From: Kingdonia uniflora
Taxonomy: Eukaryota > Streptophyta > Magnoliopsida > Ranunculales > Circaeasteraceae
DNA length: 64,000 nt
Direction: 5' to 3'
Assembly: GCA_014058105.1 (NCBI GenBank)
Contig: JACGCM010002205.1
Coordinates: forward strand, 1,612,001 to 1,676,000
Each line of letters starts with the position of its first letter. Position 1 is the first letter of the stretch. The position numbers were made by a program, and so were the translations under genes. A model generated the notes under the pieces. It was not told the origin of the DNA and did no database searches. It was given only the letters and a program-made list of their open reading frames with translations. Positions 1 through 10,805 of the stretch are shown here, piece after piece.

Positions 1-211
1 CCCCCCCCCCCGGTACCCGACTCTTATGATTCTACCAAAACCAAATAACCATATGTCTATCTCACAGTGAATTTCCCAGTCTCAGTCTACTTCCATTCCT
101 TTTTGTCTTTATCGCTCCGAATCATAACAGAAGCGACTTTTTGGAACATAAAACCAAGATCATCTAACTCCCCTATCAAAAAGATTTCTTGAAAATGGAA
201 ATTCTAATCTT

Positions 212-720
212 TCATACCCCCTCCATTTCATAGAACTCTTTAATTCTCCCAAATTTTAGGCCACAAGCATTTATAAAGGGAAGGATACACAAGGACCAAT
301 TGTCTCGAGTCACTCCATCTATCATGCTAGAACCTAATCTTCTCCTCATTTTTAATGTTAACATCAATGTCTTCTTTAACCTCATTGATGGACCACCATA
401 TGCTAATCCATAAGTAATGATGGGCTTATTTGGAAGCCAAACGTGCTCCTTAATCCCAAACTTAGCTTTAATAACCCTGCCCCATAATCCATCCCCTTCG
501 TTACAAAATTTCCATAACCACTTTCCAAGTAGCATCGTATTCATCTCTGTAAAGAATTTATGTCCCAATCCACCAACTCTTTTCCATGCAAACTGCCTCC
601 CATTTTAGAAGGTGGAGCTTTAAAACTCCTTCGGTACTCTCCAACAGAAGAAAAAAAAATCAATCCTCTCCAACTTTGATGCCACTGCCACTTTGGAATG
701 TGAAATAAAAGTAGATAATT
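212..720 (-). pseudogene. LINE (non-LTR retrotransposon) ORF2 C-terminal remnant
   Basis: The minus strand encodes the segment that follows the reverse transcriptase of plant LINEs. The phrase 'MLLGKWLWKF..GDGLW..VIKAKFG' (about 410-550) is the typical linker 'ALLGKWLWRF...LW..V..AKYG' ahead of the zf-RVT region. Just upstream in another frame (about 590-700) is 'HLLKWEAVC..KSWWIG', the usual 'FHLVKWD.VC.PK..GGLG' block. The two blocks are in different frames and stops interrupt them, so this is a dead fragment of a protein that is normally well over 1000 residues. No 3' poly(A) tail or target duplication is visible, and the element probably extends left out of the window. I am confident of the LINE assignment but not of the clade. 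Confidence 0.75.
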
Positions 721-1032
721 AACCGTTAAACTTGACAGCACTTGCAAGGGTAAGACGATAACATCTTTCTTTTTCACATGGTCAACTTCAAATGATATCA
801 TTCAACTAATTTACATGGCGTTGTATTTTTAAAATACCGAATTAGTATTTTCACTTGTTTGGCGATTGTTGTTGCTGTTGTGTGTAGGAGGGGGGGGGGG
901 ATTATGCAACATATCCTCCACTTATAACTTTTTGGCTATGGTCTCACTTACGGGCATGGGGCCCAACCCAATACTGTAGTTTGTGCTTTTAAGACTAATC
1001 GTTAATTAAGATCAACCTGTAGGACTGTAACA

Positions 1033-1519
1033 GCATCTCTTAAAGTGCCTCACTACCTTGGTTGAAAAAAAACCAAATTCAAGGTAATGAGGCTCTATTT
1101 CTTCCAACAGTACCTGACTTGGATTTTTTAACAGGCACCCAAGTGTTGGGCGCCTATTTTATTTTTTTTGAAAAAAAATAATAATAATAATTTTTCTTTT
1201 CATAAGTTCAAATTGGGCGCCCAAGACTTAGGCGCCCGTTTTAAATTTTTTTTAAATAAAATAAAATTGGGCGCCAAAATCTTAGGCGCCCGATTTGAAT
1301 TTTAAAAAAAAAAAAAAAAACAATTGGGCGCCCGAACCTTAGGTGCAAAAATATAATAGGCGCCTAATCGCGACTTTAAAAACCAAGGTTGAGTCTTGGA
1401 TTTCAAGACTCAGCCTTGCTTTTGGAGACTCAAATCTAAGGTAGTGAGGCACTGTTGGATGACAAAAATCCTAGGTGGCACCTTGGATTCCGAGGTAGTG
1501 AGGCACTTTAGGAGATGCT
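1033..1519. mobile_element. MITE-like element with 27-bp terminal inverted repeats
   Basis: The left end (1033-1059, starting GCATCTCTTAAAGTGCCTC) and the right end (1493-1519, finishing GAGGCACTTTAGGAGATGC) are inverted copies with about one mismatch. A third partial copy of the terminal word (AAGGTAGTGAGGCACT) lies inside at about 1439-1454. The element is about 487 bases, has no plausible coding sequence, and contains tandem GGGCGCC hairpins. I could not fix a target-site duplication, so the superfamily is left open. It lies just upstream of the first visible LINES exon, probably inside an intron. Confidence 0.7.
1143..1345. repeat. Tandem ~55-bp repeats built on GGGCGCC palindromes
   Basis: The block 'TTGGGCGCC...CTTAGGCGCCCG' followed by an A/T-rich spacer recurs at about 1146, 1213, 1267 and 1323 with a period of about 54-56 bases. 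Each unit can form a GC hairpin in otherwise very AT-rich DNA. The array fills the centre of the MITE. Confidence 0.75.
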
Positions 1520-1647
1520 CCAAGGTAAAGTCTAAATATTTCATTTATTTTGTAAGTATTTTTTTAATATATTTTTCGCTTTCGTTCTACAGTTTTTTTT
1601 AATTAATATCATACTCTTAAGTTAGTTACCTTTGTTTTGCCTTACAG

Positions 1648-1734
1648 ATAATTTTCCTGGGCAATGAAAGTAAATATATCCGACATTCATCCAACAATGT
1701 CTTCGTGGTCATCCCTGATTATCTTCTTAAATCT
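1648..1734 (+). CDS. LINS1: LINES homolog exon (29 codons)
   Basis: A TTTTGCCTTACAG acceptor precedes position 1648 and a GTATGT donor follows 1734. The 87-base exon is in phase 0 and reads a conserved 'ESKYIRHSSNNVFVVIPDYL' block. It joins the next exon to give 'LLKS|GSNWDGF', the expected continuity for the family. No stop is present. Confidence 0.7.
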
Positions 1735-1821
1735 GTATGTAACCTAGTTTCCTGGGTTGTTCTTGGGATATTTGTTTCAATTGCTTGTACTTAACATCTC
1801 TTACAAATAGGAAATCTGCAG

Positions 1822-2412
1822 GGAAGCAATTGGGATGGGTTTCTTCAACTGCCATGCATATCTTTGGAAGTGTCGACTACCAATATTGCATCCTCATCCA
1901 TATCTTTGAAAACTCAAACCGTCGGTTCAGATAACGACACCATAAATTCCATTTTATCTGTACAACAAAGACTGATGACACGTGCGAATTGGTTCACAGT
2001 CATCGGTCTTGTTCGAGTTTTACGTACTATATTGAAACATGTGAGGGATGAGGATGGTGATGATGATGATGACCTTGCAGTAAAGTATATTGATTCTATC
2101 GGTATCTACCTCTGAAGTATTCCTTGGGGGTTAATGAGTGGGCAACCAATGAACTCTTCTATGGATGTGTTTCATCATGGAAAATTTGCTTCTCAGAATA
2201 CAAGATTTGTGTTTCTAGGAGCTCTGCTTAAGCTCCTTTATTCACTGGTTGGGAAAAGTAGTTTTGTGGAAGCTGAGGATAGTACAGTAAATGAACATCC
2301 CATTTTTGATACTATCATCGCCCTTGTTCCGGAGCTGTTATACTGTTATTTTCACAAAGAAGATGGGTATGACGAGGTCCACCGTTCTCAATACCTGAGA
2401 CACAAGATGCTG
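1822..2412 (+). CDS. LINS1: LINES homolog exon with an in-frame TGA
   Basis: The exon starts after CTGCAG at 1821 and ends at the donor CTG|GTAATC (2412/2413). The reading frame is the same before and after a single TGA at 2113-2115; in the family the equivalent position is Ser, in '..FLS.IPW'. The TGA could arise from TCA by one change. An acidic run of Asp codons lies at about 2054-2080. Without the stop, 197 codons would be open. The last residues 'RSQYLRHKML' connect directly to the exon 40 kb away. Confidence 0.7.
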
Positions 2413-2627
2413 GTAATCACATTATTAAACTGTTTATCTATGATAGAAGTGCGAGATATCCTCAAATATCGTAATAAGTTCCAGATAATGAGCTATTTTA
2501 TTATCCCCCACTATATTCATTATATATCGTAACTTCTTAAATTCTTTTATATGTGAATACGTAAGATGTCAAGTATCTCGGCTAGTATATTAAAGTATAT
2601 CTCGATATTTGTTCCATAAATTTTATA

Positions 2628-2790
2628 TCTCTCTATTAAAACGGCACGGTGTTTTTGCCACTTGGGATAAGTCTGTCCTTATCTCCAGAGATAAAGAGGG
2701 GTTGTAATGCGTTGTTGGTGCCTCGAGGAACGCACAAGGAAGGGCAGTTCTGGAAGTTTAGTTTTTAAAGCTAAAATCTAAATAAAAAAA
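2628..2790 (+). mobile_element. Helitron 5' terminus (unit 1)
   Basis: The unit begins TCTCTCTATTAAAACGGC and continues CGGTGTTTTTGCCACTTGGG, then 'AGAGATAAAGAGGGG', then 'GTGCCTCGAGGAACGCAC..GGGCAGTT'. The same ordered words recur at the other 5' ends in this window. Plant Helitrons begin with TC and insert after A, as here (TATA|TCTC). The 3' end of this unit could not be placed. It may be the copy that carried the Rep-helicase at 7282-12762. Confidence 0.6.
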
Positions 2791-2882
2791 AAACCCGACT
2801 CCAAACTTTTTTTCTCCTCCCCCAAGTCCAAACTTCCCTTCTCTTCTCTTCTACTTCTCAAAAAAAAAAAACTGCTACCAAC

Positions 2883-3185
2883 GTCATTGCTTCAATTCCG
2901 CCCTATGATTTTGATTTTGATTTGCACACAATGATTTTGATTTGGAACGTCATTTTCTTCAATTTCGCGTACGCCATTTTTTGGAAATATCATTGCTTCA
3001 ATTTTGCCTTATGATTTTGATTTGCACACAATGATTTTGATTTGGAACGCCATTTTTTGGAAATATCGTTGCTTCAATTTCGCCTTATGATTTTGATTTT
3101 GATTTGCACACAATAATTTTGATTTGAAACGCCATTTTTTGGAAATATCGTTGCTTCAATTTCGCGTGAAATATTGTTGCTTCAG
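2883..3185. repeat. Tandem repeat of ~80-110-base units
   Basis: Three to four imperfect copies of a block made of 'TTGCTTCAATTTCGCCTTATG', 'ATTTTGATTTGCACACAATG', 'ATTTTGATTTGGAACGCC' and 'ATTTTTTGGAAATATCGT' follow one another. No coding sense was seen. The rest of 2790-3780 holds only A/T-rich, pyrimidine-rich sequence. Confidence 0.7.
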
Positions 3186-3787
3186 TTCCGAATAATAGTT
3201 CTGATTTGCATTTGTTCAAATTCGCCTAACATTGTCCTGATGCGTTCAACCTCCCCTCTTGAAGATTCGTCATTAAGCTTTTATGTCTTCCTCTAACAGT
3301 AAACATGTACTCTAAACACACATTCTCTCTCTATAAAGGGTGTTTTGTTCTCCTAATTTTGTTGAAGTACATTATCATAGTTGATTACATTTTTCAATGA
3401 TGCATGAATGAGATGGCCTACTACGTATTAAAATGTGCATAATTCTGATTGCAACCCCGTATTCTGCAGATTATGTTGAATATTCCTAACTAATTTTTAA
3501 GATGTGTATAAAAAAGCTGTGAATAATATGCGTATTGTAATGTTATAGTTAACAAATATTGTTCTGCTTTAGTCATTGCTTTAACTTGCTTTAACCTACA
3601 TAAAGCTTTTCTCATAATTTGGAACTGTTGCAGTTCATAGTGGGTTGGGGTCTATAGAGCGTCTCTTTCTCTGCATTAGCGCTATGCATAACTGTGATCT
3701 AGCTTACATGCTCTAGCTAACACCTTATCTATTTGTACTTCATTACAATGTAACCATATTTTGAACTAATACCAACCACTTTATACG

Positions 3788-4545
3788 TTGGTGGGAACAA
3801 TTTGGCCGAATCTATTCTTCCAGATTGATCTTTCTGTTAACAATTTCGGTGGGAAAATCCCATTATTGAACAATTTTCCAATTCTACAAGTTATAAGCCT
3901 AGGGAGTAATCTGCTGCATAGCAACGGTGAGGTTGGAATAGATTTTCTTACCTTTGCGGCAAATTATACTAACCTTGAACTGTTTTCTTTTGTAACAAAT
4001 AAGCTACTGGTGAGCTTCCTTCTTCAATTGGGAACCTATCGCGTCAGCTTCAGATATTAGAGATGGGAGATAATTAGTTCAAAGGAAAAGTACCTGTAGA
4101 AATTCGTAACTTGGTAGGCCTAGCCAAGTTGTCTTTGGAAAACATTTTCTTTACTAGAGGTATTCTCTATTCAACTGGAGAGATGCCCAACTTGCAGATC
4201 CTCTACTTCCACAAAAACAAATTCTCAGGAAACATACCAGAGTCGTTCGGGAATCTAACTAACTTATATGAAATGAGATTGAATGGTAAAAAAAACTTAA
4301 CGGGAACTATACCTTCAAGCCGAAGAAAATTTCCCCACATTCAAGCCTTAGACCTTTCCCTCAACAGACTTAATGGGAAAATACCAAGAGAGATTTTCAA
4401 CTTACCCAGCCTTAGTAAGGTCTTGAACCTATCTCAAAACTCTTTAACTATCTCAGTCCCTATAGAAATCGGGTTATTGAAAATGGTTCAAAGAATAGAT
4501 TTTTCAGATAATCATTTTTCAGTAACTTGGGTATTCCACAAAGGT
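3788..4545 (+). pseudogene. LRR receptor-like kinase (EFR/Xa21-type, LRR-XII) ectodomain fragment
   Basis: The translation gives successive plant extracellular LRRs: 'IDLSVNNFGGKIPLLNNF', then 'LGSNLLHSNGEVGIDFLTF', 'MPNLQILYFHKNKFSGNIP', 'FGNLTNLYEMRLNG', 'LTGTIP', 'LDLSLNRLNGKIPREIFNL' and 'LNLSQNSLTISVPIEIG'. The '..LGSN...DFLTFA.NYTNLE' block is characteristic of subfamily XII kinases. Around 4020-4090 the frame changes and a stop interrupts ('LEMGDN*FKGKVP'). Signal peptide, transmembrane and kinase parts are missing. It is a fragment, probably captured by the surrounding Helitron. Confidence 0.75.
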
Positions 4546-4620
4546 TACGGCTTCACAATTTTACAAATATATGAGATTTTTCTTTATTGTTTTCTTTTGA
4601 TGCCTGTGCAACTTGGTAAA

Positions 4621-5205
4621 GCATATACATATACTGGTAGAAGTGGTAATGCATTGAGTAGCTAAACATTTTGGGATGATTATGCTAAATTAAACCTTTT
4701 GGGATGATTATGTATTGTTTTAATTTATTATAATCTTTAATGGTATCCTTGGGTAATGATGCATTTTGATCCGTAACATATCAGACTCGCTACCATACAT
4801 CGCATTTCTTATCTATGATTCGTAGCCTATACATGGTGCACCAATAAGTCCTCCAAGTAATTACATTTTTCATTTTTCATATTGGTTATGAAATCAGTCC
4901 TGCATACATATACTGATAGAAGTGGTAATGCATTGATGATTATGCTAAATTAAACCTTTTGGGATGATTATGTAATGTTTTAATTTATTATAATCTTTAA
5001 TGGTACCCTTGGGTAATGATGCGTTTTGATCCGTAACATATCAGACTCGCTACCATACATCGCATTTCTTATCAATGATTAGTAGCCTTTACATTGTGCA
5101 CCAATAAGTCTTCCTAGTAATTACATTTTTCATTTTTCATACTGGTTATGAAATCAGTCCTGCATACATATACCGGTAGAAGTGGTAATGCATTGAGTAA
5201 CATGT
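4621..5205. repeat. Direct tandem duplication, ~260-280-base period, 2.1 copies
   Basis: The block starting 'GCATACATATACTG.TAGAAG' begins at 4621, 4902 and 5162 (third copy truncated). Between them 'TTAAACCTTTTGGGATGATT' and 'CGTAACATATCAGACTCGCT' recur with few differences. The duplicated DNA lies directly behind the LRR fragment and includes its last codons. Confidence 0.85.
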
Positions 5206-5243
5206 GTTTGCCCAAATTCGTACTTACAACAATGCTTATTGTC

Positions 5244-5590
5244 CCCCCAGACTATCCCCATGCCCAAGACCTCACCGCCATACTCCAACACACCGATACG
5301 TAATGCGCACCCAGTGAACAATCAAGAGATTAAAAAAAATACATTCACGTACTTCAAAACTGAGTGTCCAAACTTTTCAATTGAGCAAAATCGATACATC
5401 CAAGGGCCCTTGCCTGAGGTAAGTTCAATGTTATTTCGCACATTTACTTTAATAAATATAACATATATTGCTAGACTTTCTATATTTTGTAAAAATTACT
5501 CACACAATTCAATGTTATTTTCGCATTTTCTTTAATAAATATAACATATATTGCTAGACTTTCTATATTTTGTAAAAATTACTGACACGT
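5244..5590 (+). other. Exon-like open segment with donor site, followed by an 82-base duplication
   Basis: From about 5244 to 5419 a Pro/Thr/Asn-rich frame is open ('NTFTYFKTECPNFSIEQNRY') and ends at GCCTGAG|GTAAGT. I do not recognise the product. At 5426 and 5508 the segment 'CAATGTTATTT.CGCA' through 'TTTTGTAAAAATTACT' is repeated in tandem. The remaining sequence to 6400 shows no gene I can support. Confidence 0.35.
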
Positions 5591-6403
5591 GATAAAATTA
5601 CTCATACATTTTAATTTAATAAATATAACATATCTTACTCTTACGACATATGGGAATTACCCCAAGATAATGTGGCAGTAGTCCCTTCTATCTTAGATTG
5701 AGCTTCTCACGCTTCTTCTTTCATATTTTGTTCTCTATTTATGAACCCAAAAAAATCTCTACTATGGATGAAAGAAACTTTCCGCAACACGCCCAGATGC
5801 GACGTTATGCTATGGTCTTTGTACTTGACATCTTTTGCCTCGCCTCTTTTAAACTTGCTCTAATGGCTCTAAAACACTCTGGCTTCATAACTCAAGGACC
5901 CTACCTTATTTTGCTACCTTCTGCCGGCTTTTCGCCGTACATATTTTCTTCCTCCTTTTGATGTTGTGCCTCCTTAAAATGTCCTCTTTAGATGAGCCTT
6001 GAGCAATCTTTACTCCTTATTTACTACTCTCAAACATATAAAAGATGTATCGTGATTGTCTTTAGAAAGAAATTATTTCTCTATAGCATATATTCTTGGT
6101 AGATATTACATACTAAGCACTGCAACCCAGATTTAGGCTATACTTGGTAATCTAGAAATTGTTACACAGAGTAAGTGTTTTGGTTTAAGTCTAGGGACCC
6201 TGCAATTGCTAACCATTACATTCAGCTAGGAGAGCACATCTTGAACAATTTAATGGTAAACAATTGCCACATCTCCCTAAATGTTCCTCATCTTAAATGT
6301 TTCTGAAATACTAAGAGAAGTCTAATATACTTTCAGTTTAGGGGAGTTTTTAATAGTTGTTTGAGAATTTTAATTTATGTGGATATTCCCAAATTTCATC
6401 AGG

Positions 6404-6711
6404 CGTTCCTATACCTATACCTAAATCTGGAATCCTAGGATTCTAGAATTTGAGGTTCTTTAATTGAAAGGTTCAGATGCCTCCAAGGCCTTTGAGTTAT
6501 AAGATGCCCAAGTGGTGATAAGATAGGAAAGAGTTGCTCAAATTTCAACAGTATTTTTCTTACTTCTGTTATTATCGACGTTCCTATACCTATACCTAAA
6601 TCTGGAATCCTAGGGTTCTAGAATTGGAGGTTCTTTAATTGGAAGGTTCAGATGCCTCCAAGGCCTTTGCGTTGTAAGATGCCCAAGTGGTGATAAGATA
6701 GGAAAGAGTTA
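6404..6711. repeat. Direct repeat, ~132-base unit, 175-base spacing
   Basis: The unit 'CGTTCCTATACCTATACCTA' through 'GGTGATAAGATAGGAAAGAG' occurs at 6404-6536 and 6579-6711 with only a few differences. It separates the captured LRR region from the Helitron transposase. The stretch 6712-7280 contains no recognisable gene. Confidence 0.85.
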
Positions 6712-7281
6712 ATGCCACAACCTGAGATCCCTTATAGAACATGCAAATTGAGAACCACAATGCACCATAAAATCAAATATTACAACAAAGTTTTTGCATT
6801 TTTTTTAGGTTGAATATCTGACTAATTTAATAACAGGAACAAAATGTCATATTTAGAACAAAATGTCATGTAAATTCCGAAGACCAAAGTCTCCCTTAGA
6901 GGCGTTTATCGCTATTATAAAGTTACACCAAAAGATATCACTTATACACCCGTAATAATAGCTAATGAGTTTTTAAAGTATAACTATTATTTATTATAAG
7001 TATTCAAACCTTGACAATCCAAACTCTTTTGAGGATTGCCAAAACCAGAACGAATTCCTGGAACTACAATTTTGTATGTTTTTTTTAGCATAGTTGTGAT
7101 GGGTATGTGTTAAGTAAATGGACAAACTAAAAGCCATTTTATAACTCCATATCTCCTAATCCTAATGGAGTTCAGTCTGTGCACCAGGTTGTATTTGCTA
7201 AATCTTTCTCAATAGTATTGTAGCTTTTAAACTTTACAAATCATCTTATTCTAAATTATTACATAGGATTTACCGCGTACC

Positions 7282-8280
7282 TTGAAAAGATGGAAAAGGC
7301 GCACATCACCCACCAACACATTGGTTATACGATCGGATGCGATAGATGGCAATACATCTTCACCCGTGCCACCTAGGTTACTTGTTGATACTTCTCAACA
7401 TCACCAAGATTCAGGTCATATAGTTGTTATGTCAGTCCAAGAGGGGATCTCGAGTCAATCTTTAGCACAATGGCCTAGAAGAGAAATCGAAGAGTACAAT
7501 TCTATAGCATTTGAGCAACTATGAGTAGAAGATAAAGGGTTATCCATGTGATAAATAGCACAACGTGCAAGAAGAGAAAACGAGGCACATAAGAGAAAAG
7601 TTGTCCCATTATTTCAAGAACAAACCTCAAATCAATTAACAAGTGCTGCTCGAAACACAGATATAAATTTCAATCAAGTTGCACCGTATACTGGTATTTC
7701 ATTTCCTACAACCCCCATTCGTAAAACTCCTCAAGATGGTAATGCGTCTTCAACCATGCCACCTAGGGTACTTGAAGATATTGCTCAACGTCACCAAGAT
7801 ACGGGTCCAAAAGTTTCTATGTTAGTCCAAGAAGGGCTCTCGTGTCAAGTTTTGGCACAACGGCCTAGAAGAAAATTCGAAGAGAACATTTTTGTAGCAT
7901 TTGAGCGACTACCAGTACAAGATAAAGGGCTATCCAAGCAACAAATAACACAACATGCAAGAAGAGAAAAAGATGGAAGTAAGAGAAAAGTTGTCTCATT
8001 CTATCAAGAACAAGCCTCGAATCAATTAGCAAGTATCGCTTGAAACTTAGATATAGATTTCAATCGAGTTGCATCGTGTACTGCTATCTCTTTTCCTACG
8101 GCCCCCATTCCTAAAAATTTGCTAGAAATAGCTCCCATTCCTCAAGACATACCAATAAGAAAATCTATAAGACAAATGTCTCAACGTGCTAGAAGAGAAA
8201 GAGAACGACAATTAAAAGGAGATGCAATTATTCGTGGGATATCTCAACGCGCTAAAGTTGCTCGAAACTTTGATGTCGAT
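7282..8280 (+). repeat. Internally repeated N-terminal module of the Helitron protein
   Basis: Two copies of a ~450-base module can be read. Copy 1 (about 7360-7700) has 'PPRLLVDTSQHHQDSGH...VQEGISSQSLAQWPRR'. Copy 2 (about 7756-8070) has 'PPRVLEDIAQRHQDTGP...VQEGLSCQVLAQRPRR', followed by 'QHARREKDGSKRK'. A third, partial copy follows ('MSQRARRERERQLKGD..'). The repeated basic 'RARRE' motif is typical of the region ahead of the finger in plant Helitron proteins. Confidence 0.65.
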
Positions 8281-9715
8281 TTGAATCAAGCTTCAATCTG
8301 TACTGGGATTTCTGTTCCTATAGTTTTTACTACTGCAATTCCTACTGTTCCTTCTCCTGTACCTGTAGCTAATGACAATGTCTTTTCTACCGAAGAAGAT
8401 TTACTAAGTAATGTAATTCCTATCCCCCCTTTTTCACATACACATGAAACTGATAATTTTCCATCCCTTCGGAGCTTTGAAATCGGTGATACTTCAAGAA
8501 CTCGAGTGAATATGTTCAATGTTGATTTTAATGACCAATGTGCTTCAAGCGAAGATGAAAATTGCCAACGCAATGACATTAAAGAAGTGGGCTGCAAATG
8601 GGGCTATATTTTCTTGGACAAATGGATGTCAAATGTATACATTGCTCTGCACTTCATTGGTTAGATGAAAAATTATTCCAGTCTTCCATTCTCAATCCGC
8701 GATTTAGCCAATGTTGTTTCCAGGGAAAGATTAGGCTTCCAACACTTGATCCGCTGCCAACTGAATTGCAAGAATTGTACGATGTAAATAGAATACTTTC
8801 AAGGTCATTTCGAAACTACCTTCGAGATTATATTACAGCCAACGCATTATAGTCCGAGGATGAGAACCATCTCCATTTTTTATCCACGGAGTCTTGCACC
8901 ACCGAATAGGTGCTTTACTGCCAAATCAAGGTGAAGATGCGATGTATGCCCAACTTTATATATACAATCCCGGTGCAGCTCTTGATACACGTCATAAAAG
9001 AAATCCACGTCTAAATAGAAATGTGTTGCAAACTATAGAAAATACAATACAACAAAATAATCTATTTTGTGAACTATATCAACGCGCGTTTGAGGTATTA
9101 GAAGTTGTTTCTGGAGGAGATGAAAATTTTAATGTGCCAGCTTATTTCCATTATGATAATTCTACAGATCATCGCCGATATAATATGCCAACAACTGATG
9201 AAATTGTAGTCATACTGCCAGGAGATGGGATGGAAATAAGCAATGTTAGAGATATCGTTGTATATCATAAGCAAGAACAAGAACTAATGCAAATTAGTGA
9301 ATGTCATCCTGCCTATCTTCCCTTACATTATGTTCTTTTTTTCCCAACTGGTCAATTAGAATGAACGACAGGATTAAAGCATTGGGATGTAACACGTAAT
9401 GTTTCAACATCGGGAAAGCTTTCCATGAAGCAATATTTGTGTTATCATCTTTTCGAGCGCACATCAGAGTATTCACCGATCTTGTGTGGAGCTAGATTAT
9501 TCCAACAACTCATAGTTGACGCGTGGGCTGCGACTGAGCAAAATCGATTGAATTAGGCAAGATTGAACCAAGATGAATTTCATTCTGATTTATACTGCGG
9601 TCTAACAGATATTGCGATGGAGGGTCTAAACGCTGATCAAATTGGACAACGTAGTGTTCTACCATATTTACATATTTGGAACCCTAGAAATATGTATTAA
9701 AGCTATCAAGATTCG

Positions 9716-10440
9716 TTGGCAATAACCCAGTACACTAAACACCCAAATATCTTTCTTACGATGACAGCTAATCCAAATTGGCCCGAAATAACAAATCCCC
9801 TTCTACCCAATCAGACTGTCTATGATCGACCAGATCAGGTAGCCTGTGTTTTTGAGTTAAAACACAGAGCTTTGGTAAATGTGGTCTTCAATAATGGAGT
9901 TTTCGGTATTCATGTTGCACATGTATGGACAATAGAATTCCAAAAACGCGGACTACCACATATGCATGCACTACTTTTCTTGTGACATGAGGATAAGATT
10001 CAAACAGTACTACAAGTGGACCAGGTGGTAAGCGCAAAATTTCCTGATGAAAAAACTCATCCTGCACTTTTTAATACTATTAAAAAGTGCATGATTCATG
10101 GACCATGTAGTGAGAAAAACATTAATGCTTGATGTATGGAGAATGGTCAGTGTACAAAGTGGTATCCAAGGCCGTATGCGAAAGAAACAACTATGGGGAA
10201 AGATGGTTATCCTATTTATCGTAGGCGGGAGACACCTGACGTAACACATGTTGTAAAAGGGATAATTGTTGATAATAGGGATGTTGTACCATACAATCCG
10301 CAGCTATCTGAATTATTTGACTGCCATATCAATGTTGAGATATGTGTCGAACTTCAATGTGTCAAATACATTCACAAGTACATCTACAAGGGTCATGATA
10401 GGATGACTATGGTTATCACATGGGATGAGATTCAACAATA
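9716..10440 (+). pseudogene. HUH Rep endonuclease domain of the Helitron
   Basis: The sequence 'AITQYTKHPNIFLTMTANPN' matches the start of the Helitron_like_N/Rep region. The metal-binding HxH motif is retained in 'RGLPHMHALLFL' (about 9946-9982). The tyrosine motif is retained as 'VKYIHKYIYKGHDR' (about 10360-10401), with Tyr residues spaced as in two-tyrosine Helitron Reps. Stops at 9983-9985 and near 10131 separate the two halves, so the active-site residues survive on different open segments. Confidence 0.85.
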
Positions 10441-10805
10441 CCTTGATTCCCGATACATTGGTCATCCTAAAGGTGCTTGGAGGATATTTGGGTTCAAAAT
10501 GCATGAACAACAACCAAATGTTGTAAGATTAGCATTGCATTTACCTGGAATGCATCAAGTTACCTTTAATGCAAACGAATCGATGGCCTCAATTATTGGT
10601 CGAGCTGCTAATGAAAGGACATCACTCATAGCATTTTTTTTATTGTGCCTCTCATGATAATGCAAGATCATTTACATATCAAGAGTTTCCTTATCAACAT
10701 ACATGGCATAAGGATAGTAAAGTTTGGACAAGCCGATCACCACACAGTAAGTTCGCAATTGGTCGAATATATTATGCAAGCCCAAACTCAGGGGAGAGAT
10801 ACTAC

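Noticed and set aside
1396..1602. Open frame of 68 codons at the right end of the MITE
   Set aside because: It lies across the inverted repeat and downstream A/T-rich DNA and has no recognisable protein content.
5698..5961. Plus-strand open frame of 87 codons
   Set aside because: Hydrophobic A/T-driven translation, no family features, no splice or promoter support.
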